DNA of 64,000 nucleotides from Umbelopsis ramanniana AG (taxonomy: Eukaryota; Mucoromycota; Umbelopsidomycetes; Umbelopsidales; Umbelopsidaceae), in assembly GCF_025399195.1 (NCBI RefSeq), contig NW_026252128.1:1-64000 (forward strand), in the 5' to 3' direction. The position numbers and the translations under genes are program-made. Within the stretch, counting starts at the first letter, position 1; every line of letters starts with the position of its first letter. This document shows positions 46,775-58,777 of the stretch, one piece after another. A model generated the notes under the pieces. The model was not told the origin of the DNA, ran no database searches, and saw only the letters and a program-made list of their open reading frames with translations.

Positions 46775-47063
46775 GAAAAGCCTGTAATTTAAAAGCTACC
46801 ATAGAGGATAGTGCTACTATACAACAATCCATAAGACCAATATCGATATACATTTATACATATATTTTTTTTTCTCTCCAACACCTTTATCATGCATGCT
46901 ACATTACAATTTTTTGGTTGCAGGTTTCGAAATTGTCTGTGTTGCAAAAAAAAAAAAAAATACTTTAAGCGTAGATATCGGCATTTCCATCATTGCCCAG
47001 ACTTTCTTCTTCTGCTCCTCCGTAGAAACTCATTAGCCGTCATCGCTTGGACTGTCTGTTGCA

Positions 47064-48229
47064 ATGTCAAGTTTTTTCGACGTAGCTCTTTCTGCTGCCA
47101 TGGTCGTTGGCCCGGTGGTCGGCTATGTTGATCAGGTAGCTTACAACATCAACCCAGAAAGCAACATGAGCCATGGCAATGCTAATCCATCCTTTCATGC
47201 TATCAGTATCTCATCGTCCGACGAACTAAATCCAGCGCCGGTTTCAATTCTATAACGTGCGCTGTACTTCTCCTATCCAGGTAAGTCAATGTGAATGAAA
47301 GCGGAAATATCCAGTGCCATTTTCTAACTATTTATTCGTCACTTCAGCATATTGAGAATTTTCTTTTGGTAAGTAAAGCTTGTGCCCTCGCGTGCCATCA
47401 CTCGCATGATATGGCGCTCAAACAACAGCAAAATTTGACATCTTCCAATTATCTTCTAGGCTTGGCAAACGTTTCGATATCACACTTTTATTCCAGAGTA
47501 TCTTGATGATCATCTCTCAGCTTATCTTGCTTGAATTAGTGGTCCGTCATCGTCCCATACCCAGTGCATCCACACGGTACTCTACTGTTGGGCGCGACTC
47601 GTTCTCGTCGGATGTTTCTTCAGTCGATGACCCTGATTTTGACGACGTTTTGTTTCCTCCTTCCTCGCAACGCCATTTCATCGGTCGCATGTGGAACCGC
47701 TTCTGGGCATGGGACCGCTATATCGATTTCGTTATCTTTCTTGCCGGTTTCACGGCCATCACAGCCATCCTGTATCTTATTTTTGGATCATTCAGTGTGT
47801 TTATCGAAATTCTGGGAGCCGTTAGTCTGAGCATAGAGGCCACTGTCCCAGTTCCGCAGTGTATCGCCAATTTCAAGGCTCGTTCCACACATGGATTTAG
47901 CTGGTTAATCCTTGGAACATGGGTAAGCTTCACTGGATAATAGCCCATGATGCAACGTATCCATTTATATTGATTTTATTCTTCAGTTCTTGGGCGATGG
48001 CTTCAAGTTCTTCTATTTCATTTTCACAGGCTCACCGCTGCAATTCATCATCTGCGGTGCTTTCCAGTTGACGGTCGATTGTATTGTAGTAATTCAATTC
48101 ATCGTGTACTCGCCGGCCATGCGAAAGCGTTTAGGCATTCGACCTCCTCAGCATGAAATTGATCAAGCAGGCGAGCTTGCCTATCGACGAGCTTCCGCAG
48201 AGAGCCGTTCGTATGAACCTATTGCTTGA
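47064..48229 (+). CDS. PQ-loop membrane protein, SLC66A2/PQLC1-like (Any1-type)
   Basis: Exons 47064-47135, 47207-47280, 47348-47368 (21 bp), 47460-47922 and 47987-48229 give 290 aa. Two PQ-loop repeats are visible: GPVVGYVDQYLIVRRTKSSAGF, with the second position changed to D, and VPVPQCIANFKARSTHGFSW. About seven hydrophobic segments surround them (ILRIFFWLGKRFDI, FIEILGAVSLSIEA, FLGDGFKFFYFIFTGSPLQF). A Ser/Asp-rich loop separates the halves. The layout matches SLC66A2/PQLC1 and yeast Any1, Golgi/endosome proteins connected with phospholipid flippase balance. The short third exon is required to restore the ILRIFFW helix. Confidence 0.88.
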
Positions 48230-49034
48230 ACCAGTGTGCCATCCCGCCGACTGATTTTTCCATTCGGCGCATCATGCTCTGAATAATACTTTTCAACCTC
48301 TATGGTGAGGTTCAGGAACGGATGATCAACCATGATCGATGACCCCTTGTACTTTTTTATTCCTTAAAATTCCAGTCGTGTACCATTAATGTCTTGTTAT
48401 GTGATTTATACAAATCGGTGTCTGATATATCAATATGAAGCATAATAGCGTTCATGTCAGTGCAAAGTGTAGGACAAGTGGAAGACTTGCAACCCGACGG
48501 AAGGATTGAATGGCGGAGATAAAGTAAAAGTACCAGTTGACGCGTTCGATTAGTTTCTTTCCCAGAATTTACATCGTAACGACTGTGTGATCACCACAAT
48601 TGAACGCAGCCATCCGTTTCATCTGATTATTATTTTTCCGTTGGAGAACTTCATTGGCTAAAACATCGTTGTCTCGCCACCTCACCTGACAATTCCTTGT
48701 TCAGCGTGGTGTGTTGATCTCAGGCTTTTGTTGAATGTTTGGCATGTAAATATCGATCCTGTCTCATGTAATTTTCTGTTCAAACCAATTAATACATAGC
48801 AGCAGGCCAGTACAACTGAAACGTACGTCCCAGTTGGAGGAAAATGAAAGTCCGATGTGACGTCTTGTTCTTCTTTGGTTGAACAGCAGCTTCAATTTTT
48901 TTCTTTCCTTCAGTTCCACAGCCTTGAACTAGGTCCAACTCTCTGCATATTTTCTGTTTATTTCATCCTATATAGGTCCCTTGCGAACCATAGCAGCAAG
49001 GTAGAAAAGATCCACACCACTTAAACAGACCGAT
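48230..49034. other. intergenic; endopolyphosphatase promoter
   Basis: About 800 bp without coding signal. Contains GTGACGTC near 48857 and a poly-T leader at 48897-48906. Confidence 0.45.
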
Positions 49035-50918
49035 ATGAAGATACTGAGCTTAACGACCGTCACGTCAATGGCTCTGCTGTTGCTTCCAACAGCAAACTGC
49101 CAACAACAACAACAAACTTTTCTTTCACCACAAGAGCCCACTTACCAACAACCTAATGGTCTCGAATTACATGGCAACTTTCTCCATATAACCGACATGC
49201 ATGTAAGCCAACCTTTCAACTTTGGTAGTGTCTCGATCGCTGAGCTTAACTGTTTTGTGCGTTTCATATAGCCTGATGCTTGGTATCGCATTGGAGGATT
49301 GGTAGACTCGGCATGTCATGACAAACCTCGGAAGAGGAAGGACAAGGGCAAGGAATTGGCAGGACCTCTTGGTGTATCTCAATCCGACTGTGATGCGCCG
49401 TTTGGATTGTTAGAAGCAACTCTGGACTGGATAGGTAGAGAATGGAAGGACAAAATTGACTTTGTAATTTGGACTGGTGATAATGCAAGGTATTGTCTTT
49501 TTCAATTGCCACTGGACATGTGCTGTTGTAGTTTGAGTCCCATTGGCCAATTTCTCCTTGAACTGACTTTTGCAACCTAACCAGACACGACTCCGATAGC
49601 AACTTACCTCGAACTCGCAAGGAGATCTACCAGCTAAATCAAAGAGTGGCGGACCTCATGGAAAAAACCTTTGGTTTCAATCCGGCTGATGGTCCTGACC
49701 AACATTACGTTCCAATTGTTCCTTCCTTTGGTAAGTGCAGAGGGCGACGAAAATGGGCTACCGTAGTGGTGTCACTAACTGGGAAAATTTTTCTCTTTAG
49801 GTAACAATGACTGTTATCCACATAACATTTTTTACGAAGGTGGGCCAACAAATCCTACCATCCGCCGATTTTTGGACATATGGAGACCGTTTATACCATA
49901 TGATCAGTTGCACACATTCCAGTCAGGCGGATATTTCGCAGTAGACGTCATTCCTGGAAAAATTCGCGTACTAGCTCTCAACACGCTTTATTTCTACAAT
50001 TCCAATGCCGCAGTGGATGGTTGTGATACGCGTGGTGATCCCGGCAGAGTTCATATGGTTTGGCTGGATACACAGTTGGAATTGGCACGTCAGTTGAAGC
50101 TTAAGGTACACATCACCGGTCACGTCCCACCTCGACCAAAGGCTTACTACAGCAGCTGTCTCCGAGAATATACGCGCATCGCACAAGAGTATAGCGACAT
50201 TATTGTTGGTCATTGGTATGGCCATGTTAACATGGATCATTTTGTTCTCTTGGACGAGAAGGATGATGAGGAAGACTCAGACGACTTTTTGAACAGCAAA
50301 GAGGAGGATGTGAATGTTCTTAAGAACATTCCTAAATATTTAGAAGACCTACACCGTCGATACAGACGAGGAGTCAAACCCAATGCCAGCGAACAGGTAG
50401 TCATCAACATCTCACCCCCCGTGCTACCCGTATATCTTCCCACCTTCCGAATTGTTCATTACAACGTTGACGACATTGAATCACCTGCATTTGGAGATCT
50501 TCACGGGTATTCACAATACTTTTCCAATGTCACTTATTGGAATAAGCATCAACCAAAAAAGCTTCCAACTCCACTAGACGGAGAAGAAAGTGTAAAGCTT
50601 AAAAAGAGAGATGAAGATGATCTTACAGCCAATGATGAGCAAAGCCCAGATGATACGCTTGACGAAGATGCTTTCAAAAGAAAAAAGCCTGTTCACAACA
50701 AGAAAAAGCCCAAGAAGCCAAAGCAAGGTCCCATGCCTTATCTTGAATTCGCGCTCGAGTACACCACCGAGAAGGATCTCGGTATGAAGGATCTTAGCAG
50801 AGACAGCTGGGTTGATCTTGCCCGACGATTGACTCGAAAAGGCAAAGAAAGCGAAAAGTTTTGGCGATCCTACGTCGATAACATCTTTGTTCAGACTATG
50901 CGAAACAAAGAGTTATAA
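49035..50918 (+). CDS. PPN1: endopolyphosphatase, Ppn1 type
   Basis: Exons 49035-49202, 49272-49489, 49585-49730 and 49801-50918 give 549 aa. An N-terminal hydrophobic segment (LTTVTSMALLLLPTANC) is a signal peptide or anchor for the vacuole. The calcineurin-like metallophosphatase motifs are present in order: HITDMHPD (DxH), WTGDNARHD (GDxxxxD), GNNDCYP (GNH/ND), GHVPP and VGHWYGHVNMD (GHxH region). The TDMHPD start and the ARHDSD continuation are Ppn1 signatures and distinguish it from acid sphingomyelinases. Ppn1 cuts inorganic polyphosphate internally in the vacuole. The C-terminal third has a Lys-rich insertion (KRKKPVHNKKKPKKPK) and a DEEDSDD loop, likely surface loops. Confidence 0.93.
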
Positions 50919-51283
50919 TTGTACAGTCAGTACAAATCAATCTATCTATCTAACAAGTGTTTTTTCAACATGTATAATTTTGCAACTCTTCTCGGTCCAT
51001 CCATCCCTTTCATGATTCGAGAGCCCTATATCCATCTTTCTGTCCTTTTAACATTTTAATGCAACTTATATTGTGTATTTGAGTATAAAAACAGGTTCTA
51101 TGTCGCTTTGACCCTACGATAACAATGGGGAGGGGGAGAAAAAAAAAGTGATGGATGTTTGTAAACTGTTGTACTTTTACAATGTTCATAATGTTTCGCG
51201 TTGATTGGATAAAACGGAGAGTCGACTCCTCTTGGCGGGTTGGTCGGGGGGAGGGAGGGGAATAACAATGTGGGGGAGGGCAG
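50919..51283. other. convergent 3' flanks
   Basis: G-rich and A-rich tracts (51126-51150, 51236-51285). No gene is seen. Confidence 0.5.
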
Positions 51284-52550
51284 TTATCTGCTCATCATTT
51301 CGTTGTATCGCACATAAGAATAGTAGCCAGAGCCAAACAGAGCAAGAAGAATACCAACACCGTTCTAGAAAAGTCAAAAAAACTCATGAGTTAATCTTCT
51401 GTCATCCCAAATTAAAAATTGTTTTCATTGGCACTTACCAAAACAGTAATGGTATTCTGGAAGATCATGGCAGCTAGCATAGTCTGGACACAACTCTTGG
51501 CAGTACCGGATATCGTGTTTGTAAGAGCAGAGGTGTACTTGACTTGCAAGAACATAGCAATGTTGATACCGAATCCAGTCACACCGGTCAGAGTCATAAG
51601 GGCCCAGAAGTTAACGTTGTCCAAGAAATCAACGTTCGCTAAGATTTCGTTGACTTCACCCGACAAAAGAACAAGAGGACCGAGCATAAGAATAGCAAGA
51701 GTGGTGTTGTAGTGAAGCAATCGCCATTGGTTGTTGTCGACAACACTCAAGGTTTTCTTAACGTAGATACCGTACAAGGCAACAAAGGCAGACGAACCGA
51801 CACCATAGAAAATACCGGCCCATGAAAAGTTGATTTCTCCATAAGAACCAATGGCAAAGCCAAGGAACACAATGAAACAAGCCAAGAGAGCGGATGGAGA
51901 CGTCTTTTGTCCAAGGATGAGATAGGTGAACAAGATGGTGAAGTTGATAGAGAGGGATCGGGCAACCTGGTAAAAGGTAACCTCAACATACTTGAGGCAA
52001 AGGTTGTTCAAGGCCAACATCATAACGTAGATAAAGGTCAAGGGAGCAATCTTCTTTGCGAGAGCAGTGTCGAATTCATAAGGAGGGATGATACTGAAGG
52101 TCTTGTAGCTAAAGAACAAATGCATCGGTGAGAACACAGCATACGAGGTGGGAGGGTTTTGGTATAAGGTTATGTGGAATGCACAAAAGCATCGCCACAT
52201 CGAGACTTCCACCGAGGCGGCATATTGTAGCGAAGACCCAAAAATAAAACACACAAAAAAAATCCCTCTCTTTTTGACACCATTTGGCTGGCTACTTACG
52301 ATTTTCCAAGTTCGGCCCAGATAAAAATGACGACCAGAGCGACGACAAGTTGGAACCAAGTAACGAACAGAGGATAAGGGAATTCATATTTAGATGAGCT
52401 GAGAATGTACTTGTTCAGGAACACTACCGAGAGCGAGATGACAAAGTAAAATGCAACAACGATAGCAATCAAGGAAGAAGGGTGGTTCTTTTCAGCACGA
52501 TGAGCAGCCGGGGGTGGCAAGAATGCTTTCTCATCTTCTTTGTCTGACAT
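51284..52550 (-). CDS. GDP-fucose-type nucleotide-sugar transporter (SLC35C)
   Basis: Minus-strand exons 52300-52550, 51439-52108 and 51284-51364 give 333 aa with about ten TM helices. Recognisable blocks are FYFVISLSVVFLNKYIL, FPYPLFVTWFQLVVAL, LALNNLCLKYVEVTFYQVARSL, FTILFTYLILGQKTS, FLGFAIGSYGE, ALYGIYVKKTL, NITALTNTISGTAKS-like sequence (read here as YTSALTNTISGTAKS) and the end YYSYVRYNEM. These match the SLC35C1/C2 subfamily of Golgi transporters, which exchange GDP-fucose for GMP. Fucose is a known sugar in Mucoromycota cell walls, so the substrate is plausible but inferred. The third exon adds the final helix. Confidence 0.88.
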
Positions 52551-52761
52551 GATGAAGGAAAGGAGGAAAGAGCTGAAGTAAAGTGGATCACTGGCCCCCA
52601 AGTCCAAAATAAATAGCCCTAAATAGAGCCAGCCCAACCAATATTCCGGATTCCGTCCGCTTGCTTTGCCAAAAGATAAGTGCCGTCGAAAAATTTTTCC
52701 TTTTTTTGTTTTTATATCTTTTTATTTTCTATGTAGTGTTTTGTACAGAATGAAGGGTTCT

Positions 52762-53633
52762 CTAGAAACGACGATAAGGGTTTGCAAGTTCTTTTAATAA
52801 ATCAGAGGGAAGAGGTGGTGATGCTAAGCTTGGCTCAAAAGTGACTTTGAGTGCTTCATTGGCAGACGTTGACTTGAACTCGTCTGTGAAACAAGAAAAA
52901 AATGATAATAATAAATCGTCTGTCCGCTAAGTTCCGGGTGGGTCGGTGACATGCTGGGTTTTTTCCACTTACCAGATCTCACATCATCGTATCGCTTTCC
53001 AGGCTTTGGTATTTCAACGTCGGTACCATGAACAAAGCGTGTCCATTTCATGACCTTACGTCCGTCCTTGGTGTCCTTCTCCACTCTACGTCTATCGATT
53101 TTGGTGGCTCGTCTGAAAAAAATGGCGCATTAGCCATACTACAATTTGGCAAAAATAAAATTGTGAGGAGGACACGTACTGAGTTTCAGGGTCTAGGAGC
53201 ATCACGTTGGATATATGCATTGCTTGTTCTTGTCTCATGATACCGTCAGGGGCGGATGGCTGCTTTGGAACATGCTTCTTTGCCTATTGAAACAAACGGG
53301 AAAACAGTGAGCTGGTAACTCGAATTTTCATCGTATTTGGGCTCGAATGCGTACCAATTTCTTTCCATCAACAACCACAAGGTTTCTCTTTCTATCGACC
53401 GATTTGATCTCGCCAATGGTATCTTTATCCTTTCCGGCAATGATGGCGACCTTCATTGGTTGGAAAAAAAAAAGTGGTCAGATTGACGTTTAATGCGATT
53501 GGGAATGGCCGGTAAAACTCGTTACCTTGTCACCAGTGACAACATTCCAAGTCTGTACTCGGTCTTTAGGCGCAACCCATGGTGAACGCTTGAACAAGCG
53601 GGTGCTCATGCCCTGTGACTTGAATCGATGCAT
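52762..53633 (-). CDS. mitochondrial ribosomal protein uL24m
   Basis: Minus-strand exons 53526-53633, 53355-53450, 53180-53283, 52973-53112 and 52762-52883 give 189 aa. A KOW motif is visible (WNVVTGDKVAIIAGKDKDTIGEIKSV), followed by NLVVVDGKKLAKKH and the conserved HISNVMLLDPET, as in uL24 of the mitochondrial large subunit (MRPL24; yeast Mrpl40). The N-terminus is basic (MHRFKSQGMSTRLFKRSP), consistent with a mitochondrial presequence. The tail LKELANPYRRF is compact. It is head-to-tail with the transporter on the same strand, about 210 bp from its ATG. Confidence 0.92.
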
Positions 53634-53917
53634 GGTTGTGTTTGCAGGGAATGGAATGGACAAACGTATGTGACGGTCTTTCTACTCAAGTTTCTGTTGA
53701 ATAAACATCCTCTCTGCATATAAGCCACCAAAATTCAATCTCCCTGGCCCACCCACCACTCTAATATCCCCTCCCATGATGTGTATATGGTATTGACAAA
53801 AAAAGTTTATATTAAAGAGTGTATCTTTTTACATTATGTTGTATGATGTGGATATGAATATACAGTTGATACAGATTCTCTGTGATAGAGAAGGAGGTCG
53901 GTTGTCAAAAGGAAATC

Positions 53918-54163
53918 CTAATACTTTAGAATAATATAGAAGGCGTGGATGACACCAGGAATCCATCCAAGACAGGTCAACAAGATGTTGATGCAAAGAT
54001 CTTGAGTGCAACCGCGCTCGAGGAACACACCTAATTAAAAGAACATGAAAGAAGGTCAGTAACAAAGCAGCCATGCGGTAAAGTTTCATGTGAGGATCAT
54101 ACCAAGAGGTGGGAGGATGACAGCAGCTATGAATTTGAAGATATCGCTAAAAGTGAGAGCCAT
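53918..54163 (-). CDS. PMP3: PMP3/stress-induced hydrophobic peptide
   Basis: Minus-strand exons 54103-54163 and 53918-54030 give 57 aa. Two TM helices (DIFKFIAAVILPPLGVFL and INILLTCLGWIPGVIHAFY) with ERGCTQDLC between them are the PMP3/UPF0057 signature. These small proteolipids sit in the plasma membrane, affect membrane potential and cation sensitivity, and are often stress-induced. A TATA box lies about 60 bp upstream of the ATG, fitting a strongly regulated gene. Confidence 0.95.
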
Positions 54164-54220
54164 GTTTGTGAGAGTAGATGTTTTGAATAATGAAATTTTG
54201 ATCTGGCTCTCTTATGCACC

Positions 54221-54227
54221 TTATATA
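54221..54227 (-). promoter_or_regulatory. TATA box of PMP3
   Basis: TATATAA read on the minus strand, about 58 bp before the start codon at 54163. Motif and position only. Confidence 0.5.
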
Positions 54228-54413
54228 CCTTTCTGTTCGCCAAAGCCAGCCTTGGCTTTTCGTCACCTGGATATGACAGGATCCCGTTTTTCATCATGAC
54301 GTGAGGTACATGATTGCTATAAAAGGAAAGTTGGGTAACAAATCTTCTAATATTGGGCTTTTTAGAAACTGTAGAAACGTCAAACAGAAGCCAGAAATTG
54401 CAGCTCCTGTTAC

Positions 54414-54900
54414 TTAATAGTCGTCATCGTCATTTACTCAAAGCAAAATAAAGGTTTTGTTCAGGGTCACTTGAACTTTAGAATCATCATCTCCCTGAAA
54501 CATTTACCAATGGGTTACAACCGTGTCTATTTTTCTTTCGGTTTGTTATCTTGGCAAGCTCTGTAAGACGAGGCTGATGTTCACCAATCCAATCCAGGGA
54601 TCGCCTCCTAGCGCCACACGTAGTCACAGCATCGCCAAGGAAACTAAAAAAAAAAATTGCCTGAGCATATTGACAAATGCCGATTTCGATGCTGCATGAG
54701 GGTCTGCAGCGAAGGAGTAAGCGGGATTTGCAACTTTATGCTGTGACAAAATAAAAATAAATAACATGTTTTAGGGAGGTTGACTCACTTACCATGACCT
54801 TGGGATTGCGTGCCAGTCTCAAACGTTGAAGTCCCTTGGCATGAAATTTCCAATGATTGGGGGAGTTAAGTAGCGGGCGAGGAGTAAAGGCCCCCAGCCG
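54414..54900 (-). CDS. unresolved spliced gene, start not found; frame breaks at an A/T run
   Basis: Minus-strand segments 54793-54900, 54519-54740 and 54414-54436 look like exons: good GT-AG ends and protein-like sequence (NSPNHWKFHAKGLQRLRLARNPK, HKVANPAYSF, GDAVTTCGARRRSLDWIGEHQPRL, acidic end NDDDDY). The middle segment changes frame at an 11-base A/T run (54646-54656 on the plus strand). This could be a homopolymer length error, a very short unrecognised intron or a genuine break. The first coding exon was not found; acceptors exist at 54901-54905. The family is not recognised. Confidence 0.35.
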
Positions 54901-55293
54901 CTGAGCTTTTTTTTGGCCAGCATTTCATTAGGTTTTAACTGCAACAGCGAAAGTTGGTATAATTTGTCCCCAACAACCAGTGCAAAAATGGCTGATATTC
55001 ATGATTCTTCGGATTTTGCATGTGATGCTTTGGAGACCTGCACCTGTCAAGTTTGCCTCTACACCAGCAAACATGCCATATTCTATAGACAAAGTCTGCT
55101 CAAATACTCGATGAATGAGTAACGTTGTAGACAGTACAGTTAAGCAAACATTCAGGATAAAAGTGTTGGGAGCGGCGATCCACGGTTCGCCCAATTTGGA
55201 GCTGAGATATTACAAATGTCACATGTATGCGCTTTGACACCTAAAAAGATATATAACCTTTGTTCAAGGGAAAAGCAAGCCAGGATAATCCCA

Positions 55294-57495
55294 ATGGCAG
55301 AAAACAATGACACGAAAAGCGACGATGAAAATCAAGTATTCGTCGTTCCAAAATCAAACAAGACATTTAATCTAGCTGACACAACCTCGTTCGGATTGGA
55401 CGTAGCATCTGTGTCAACCACAGTGGGTCTCGACATAGCCAAACTTTCCACAAAAATGGGCTTTTTGATTGCAAAACGCTCCCTCGACGCAGTGTCATGG
55501 CTTGTTAATCCGCAGAGCGGCGATGAGGAGGCCGCGCAAGTCATCTCCTGGAGCAACGCTCCCATCAGCGCCTTGCTGGCCGCTGCTTCAGCAGGCGTTT
55601 CCTTCGGCGAAGCGGTTAGTATTGGGTCCATGAATGTTGCGTCTACGGTAGTAACGACATCATTGGAGACGGCAAAAGATTCCATCGAAACTCTGAACAC
55701 CTTGTTCGGAAGCACTGACACCGCCCGCTGCTTGGAAGAATTTGTTCAGCTCGTGAAGCGTGAGTGGGTGGTGAAGGACGAAGATCGTCACCTCCTTCCC
55801 GATAAATTCGCAGATTTTACACTTGTCGGTACCATCAAGGCATTGACAGCTTGGGCAGCCATACAGAAAGTCACAGACGAGCATTGGAATCGGCAAGTGC
55901 TGGAAAGTTGCACTGAACTGGCGATGTTCACTCAATGGTTGGATGACGAAGATAGTAAAACGCTTTGCTCTGAAGACGAGTCTCAATCCGATCCAACCGT
56001 TCCTTTGCAAGAGCCAGAAGACAAAGAAACCATGATGGTCACGGGCAAAGAAGAAGATGAACATGGTACCGTGTTTGAAGGTACTATAGAGCCTTCAGCA
56101 CCTATGCTTTCCACCGCCGACGTAGTATCTCACAATGTGGAACAAAATATTCCCGGTGGCGCTCAATATGGAAGTAGACGGAGAGGATCTTCATGCTATC
56201 CATTTATTGAAGACAATGACAACAACATTGAAGATGTCCTGCATAACCTTAAGCGGTACTCCAAGTTCTCTATGGGCGCATATGGGCGTACCTTCATGAG
56301 GATGTTTGGACTTGCACTACCGCCCATTCCTACCGATACTAGCCATATAAATCCTAATTTCATCACATTCGCCCATTATACCAGTACATCTTTGGATAAT
56401 GTCATTGGATTTCCGAACCCACAAGAAGATACGGTGAAGACTGAAAAGAGTTATGCACCTTCCTACTATTTAATCAAGGACCATGACTCCAAAACCATCA
56501 TCTTGTCGTTCAGAGGCACATTTTCATTAAATGATCTAGCGGTTGATCTGACATGCGAGTACGATGATTTTGTGATACCCGGAGACCAGACGCCTCGAAC
56601 ATATAGGGTCCATAGCGGCATGCACCGCGCTGCAAAAGCAATCTATCATGGAGGATCAGGAATACTGATGACAGCCGTTAAACAAGCATTGGTTGAAAAC
56701 GAAGGCTATGGTAAGCATCCTTAAATCGAATATACCAATTGAGAAAAAAAATAGTCCTGATGCATCTGACGCGTATCTTCCATCCACAATCTTATTCGGT
56801 GTTTTATCACTAGGCTTGGTTCTGGTTGGTCATTCCTTGGGTGCTGCAATTGCCTCCATCCTGACTTTGATGCTGGCATCACCTGAATCCTGTACAACAA
56901 CACTTCAATCCGGTTTACCACCGTTTCGGCCGGTTAAGACATATTGTCTGGCGTCACCATGCTGCATGGATATTCAGCTCTCTGAGCGTTCACGCAAATT
57001 GATAACAAGGTAAGCTTGGCGGCTGTAGTCATGGTGACGATCTGAGCATTTTTAAAGTTCTTTTCGTCAGTATGCTAACACTATAATTTTACTATCTATA
57101 GTATGGTGTACTCTTACGATGTGATTACGAGACTGTCACTGGGCTCAATTCGAGATTTACGAACAGTAGTAGCTTGGTTGACCCAAGACGGCGGAGAAAA
57201 CGAATTATCGACTTCAATTATTAGACGTGCCTTAAATCCAGATTCCAACACCGTCAACTGGATGGTATCACTTCGCGCTGGCTTGGAAGCTAAAATGCAA
57301 GCTGAGAAATTATACCCGCCAGGCACAGTATATTGGGTACGCGACCATCCGGTCAATGAAAAATGTTTTCAGCTTTATCGAATCGACAAGGTCGAGAAAG
57401 TGCTTAACAGTCTCATCTTTGGTCGAACCATGATCAGCGATCACTGGCCTCATCGTTACGAGTTCATCCTATCTCAACTTCAGAAAGAATCGTAA
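55294..57495 (+). CDS. class 3 (DAG-type) lipase with long N-terminal region
   Basis: Exons 55294-56710, 56814-57009 and 57102-57495 give 668 aa. The alpha/beta-hydrolase domain is C-terminal. It shows IILSFRGTFSLNDLAVDLTCEYDDF (oxyanion region), VHSGMHRAA, the nucleophile elbow LVLVGHSLGAAIASIL (Ser), the acidic residue likely in YDVITRLSLGSIRDL, and a late His in ISDHWPHRYE. This motif order fits Sn1-specific diacylglycerol lipases. Residues 1-370 have no recognised domain. They contain repeated small hydrophobic helices (VSTTVGLDIAKLSTKMGFLIAK, AAASAGVSFGEAVSIGSMNVA) that could associate with membranes or lipid droplets. An upstream in-frame ATG (55216) lies before a TATATAA, so 55294 was preferred. 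Confidence 0.88.
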
Positions 57496-57749
57496 CTTTT
57501 TTTCAGCCAAACCCAAAGGTCCAGGAAACCAAAAGCCGGCCATTTGTCATAGAAGATTTGATTCTCCATTTGAAAATACCTGTCTCTCTCTCATTCATTC
57601 CTACATTACACTATATTTCTTTATGATATGTATAATCCATCTTTTATTTTGATTTACAAGCTTTGTAGAATCAATAGGATAATCTTACAAATGTAATTCT
57701 CAGTAATAATACAGTATACACTCGGCTAAACATATATAAATCAATCATT

Positions 57750-58350
57750 CTATACAACAACAGATCCAGGAGGGGGAGCATGGGGTCCTGCTACACCAGC
57801 AGAGTACGGGTAAGCTTGTGGTGGAGGCATACCTGCACCACCTATTGGGCCCATACCTGCTCCACCCATTGGGCCAGGACCACCCATAGGACCACCCATC
57901 GGGCCACCCATCGGGCCACCCATTGGGCCAGGACCGCCCATTGCACCAAGGCCACCCATAGGACCAGGACCACCAAGACCAGCTGGACCCATTCCTGCGG
58001 CAGCTGACGGGCCCATGCCAGCATAGCCTGGTGCGCCTGCCATTGACTGCTCAGCGGCAATTTCTTCATTCAATCCAACTGGCGTTCGCACTGCAAAGCG
58101 GAAAAACACCCATACTAAGAAAAAGACGATGGCCAATACCAAGAAGATGTACCCTACAGCTGGTGGATTGAGGTGTACGACGTTGGCTATACAAATGATC
58201 CAGACCTATTTTCCACGGGAACAAGAAAAAAATGAACTGGTTACCCTCGTGCGGAAGCTGGATCAGCCATTGTTTTGGCGTACTTACTATCAGAAAAATA
58301 ATCGACAGCAAAAGGGAAAGGTGGAATAAGCCGGCAGTAGGAGGAAACAT
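57750..58350 (-). CDS. two-TM protein with Gly-Pro-Met repeat tail
   Basis: Minus-strand exons 58288-58350 and 57750-58205 give 172 aa. Two hydrophobic helices (LFHLSLLLSIIFLIVWIICIA and GYIFLVLAIVFFLVWVFFRFAV) are joined by a short NVVHLNPPAV loop. The second half is a low-complexity tail of GGPGPMGG/GPMGGP units ending PPPQAYPYSAGVAGP and VVV. No enzyme motif is visible. Fungal genomes often have small membrane proteins with such tails; no function is assigned. The splice junction restores an uninterrupted first helix. Confidence 0.75.
57838..57992. repeat. 12-nt tandem coding repeat (GPMG)
   Basis: Imperfect tandem copies of a CCCATCGGGCCA-like unit, coding the GPMGGP tail on the minus strand. 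Seen directly; copy number may vary between strains. Confidence 0.7.
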
Positions 58351-58777
58351 TATTCAAGTTGAGTAATTGGGGAATTCACCCCATCTAAATGCGACTTTAT
58401 GTACATTCCTTCGGAAGGATCTAGCTGTGACGTAAAAACTACACTCATGTATGTTGACACTTAGTCAAAAAGGTATAAAAATAATAATGACGATCCATGA
58501 CTTTCTCTTATCACTCACTACCAGGGGGTTAATGTACCGAGACAAAGCAGCAACAAAAGTTAAAAGACATCAAACACTGGCTGGCTTCTCGATCATGAAA
58601 GGAACGTTTTTTTTTTCGCTCAACGGTCCGGTGAGGCGCAAATCATGCCTTCTAGGCTGTAACATCACGCGGAGGAAAACAGAAAAAATAAAATCACGTC
58701 TTTTCCATTTCAGCGCTTTTAATATTTTTCTCACGTATTGTCCACTTTGTCTTATGTTTTTTTAAAAGCAATTCGCT
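58351..58777. other. divergent promoter region
   Basis: Lies between the minus-strand GPM-repeat gene and the F-box gene. AT-rich. A 104-codon plus frame here has no protein-like features. Confidence 0.45.

Noticed and set aside
58451-58765. 104-codon plus-strand frame before the F-box gene
   Set aside because: It crosses a poly-T run and has no family-like features; it lies in the promoter.
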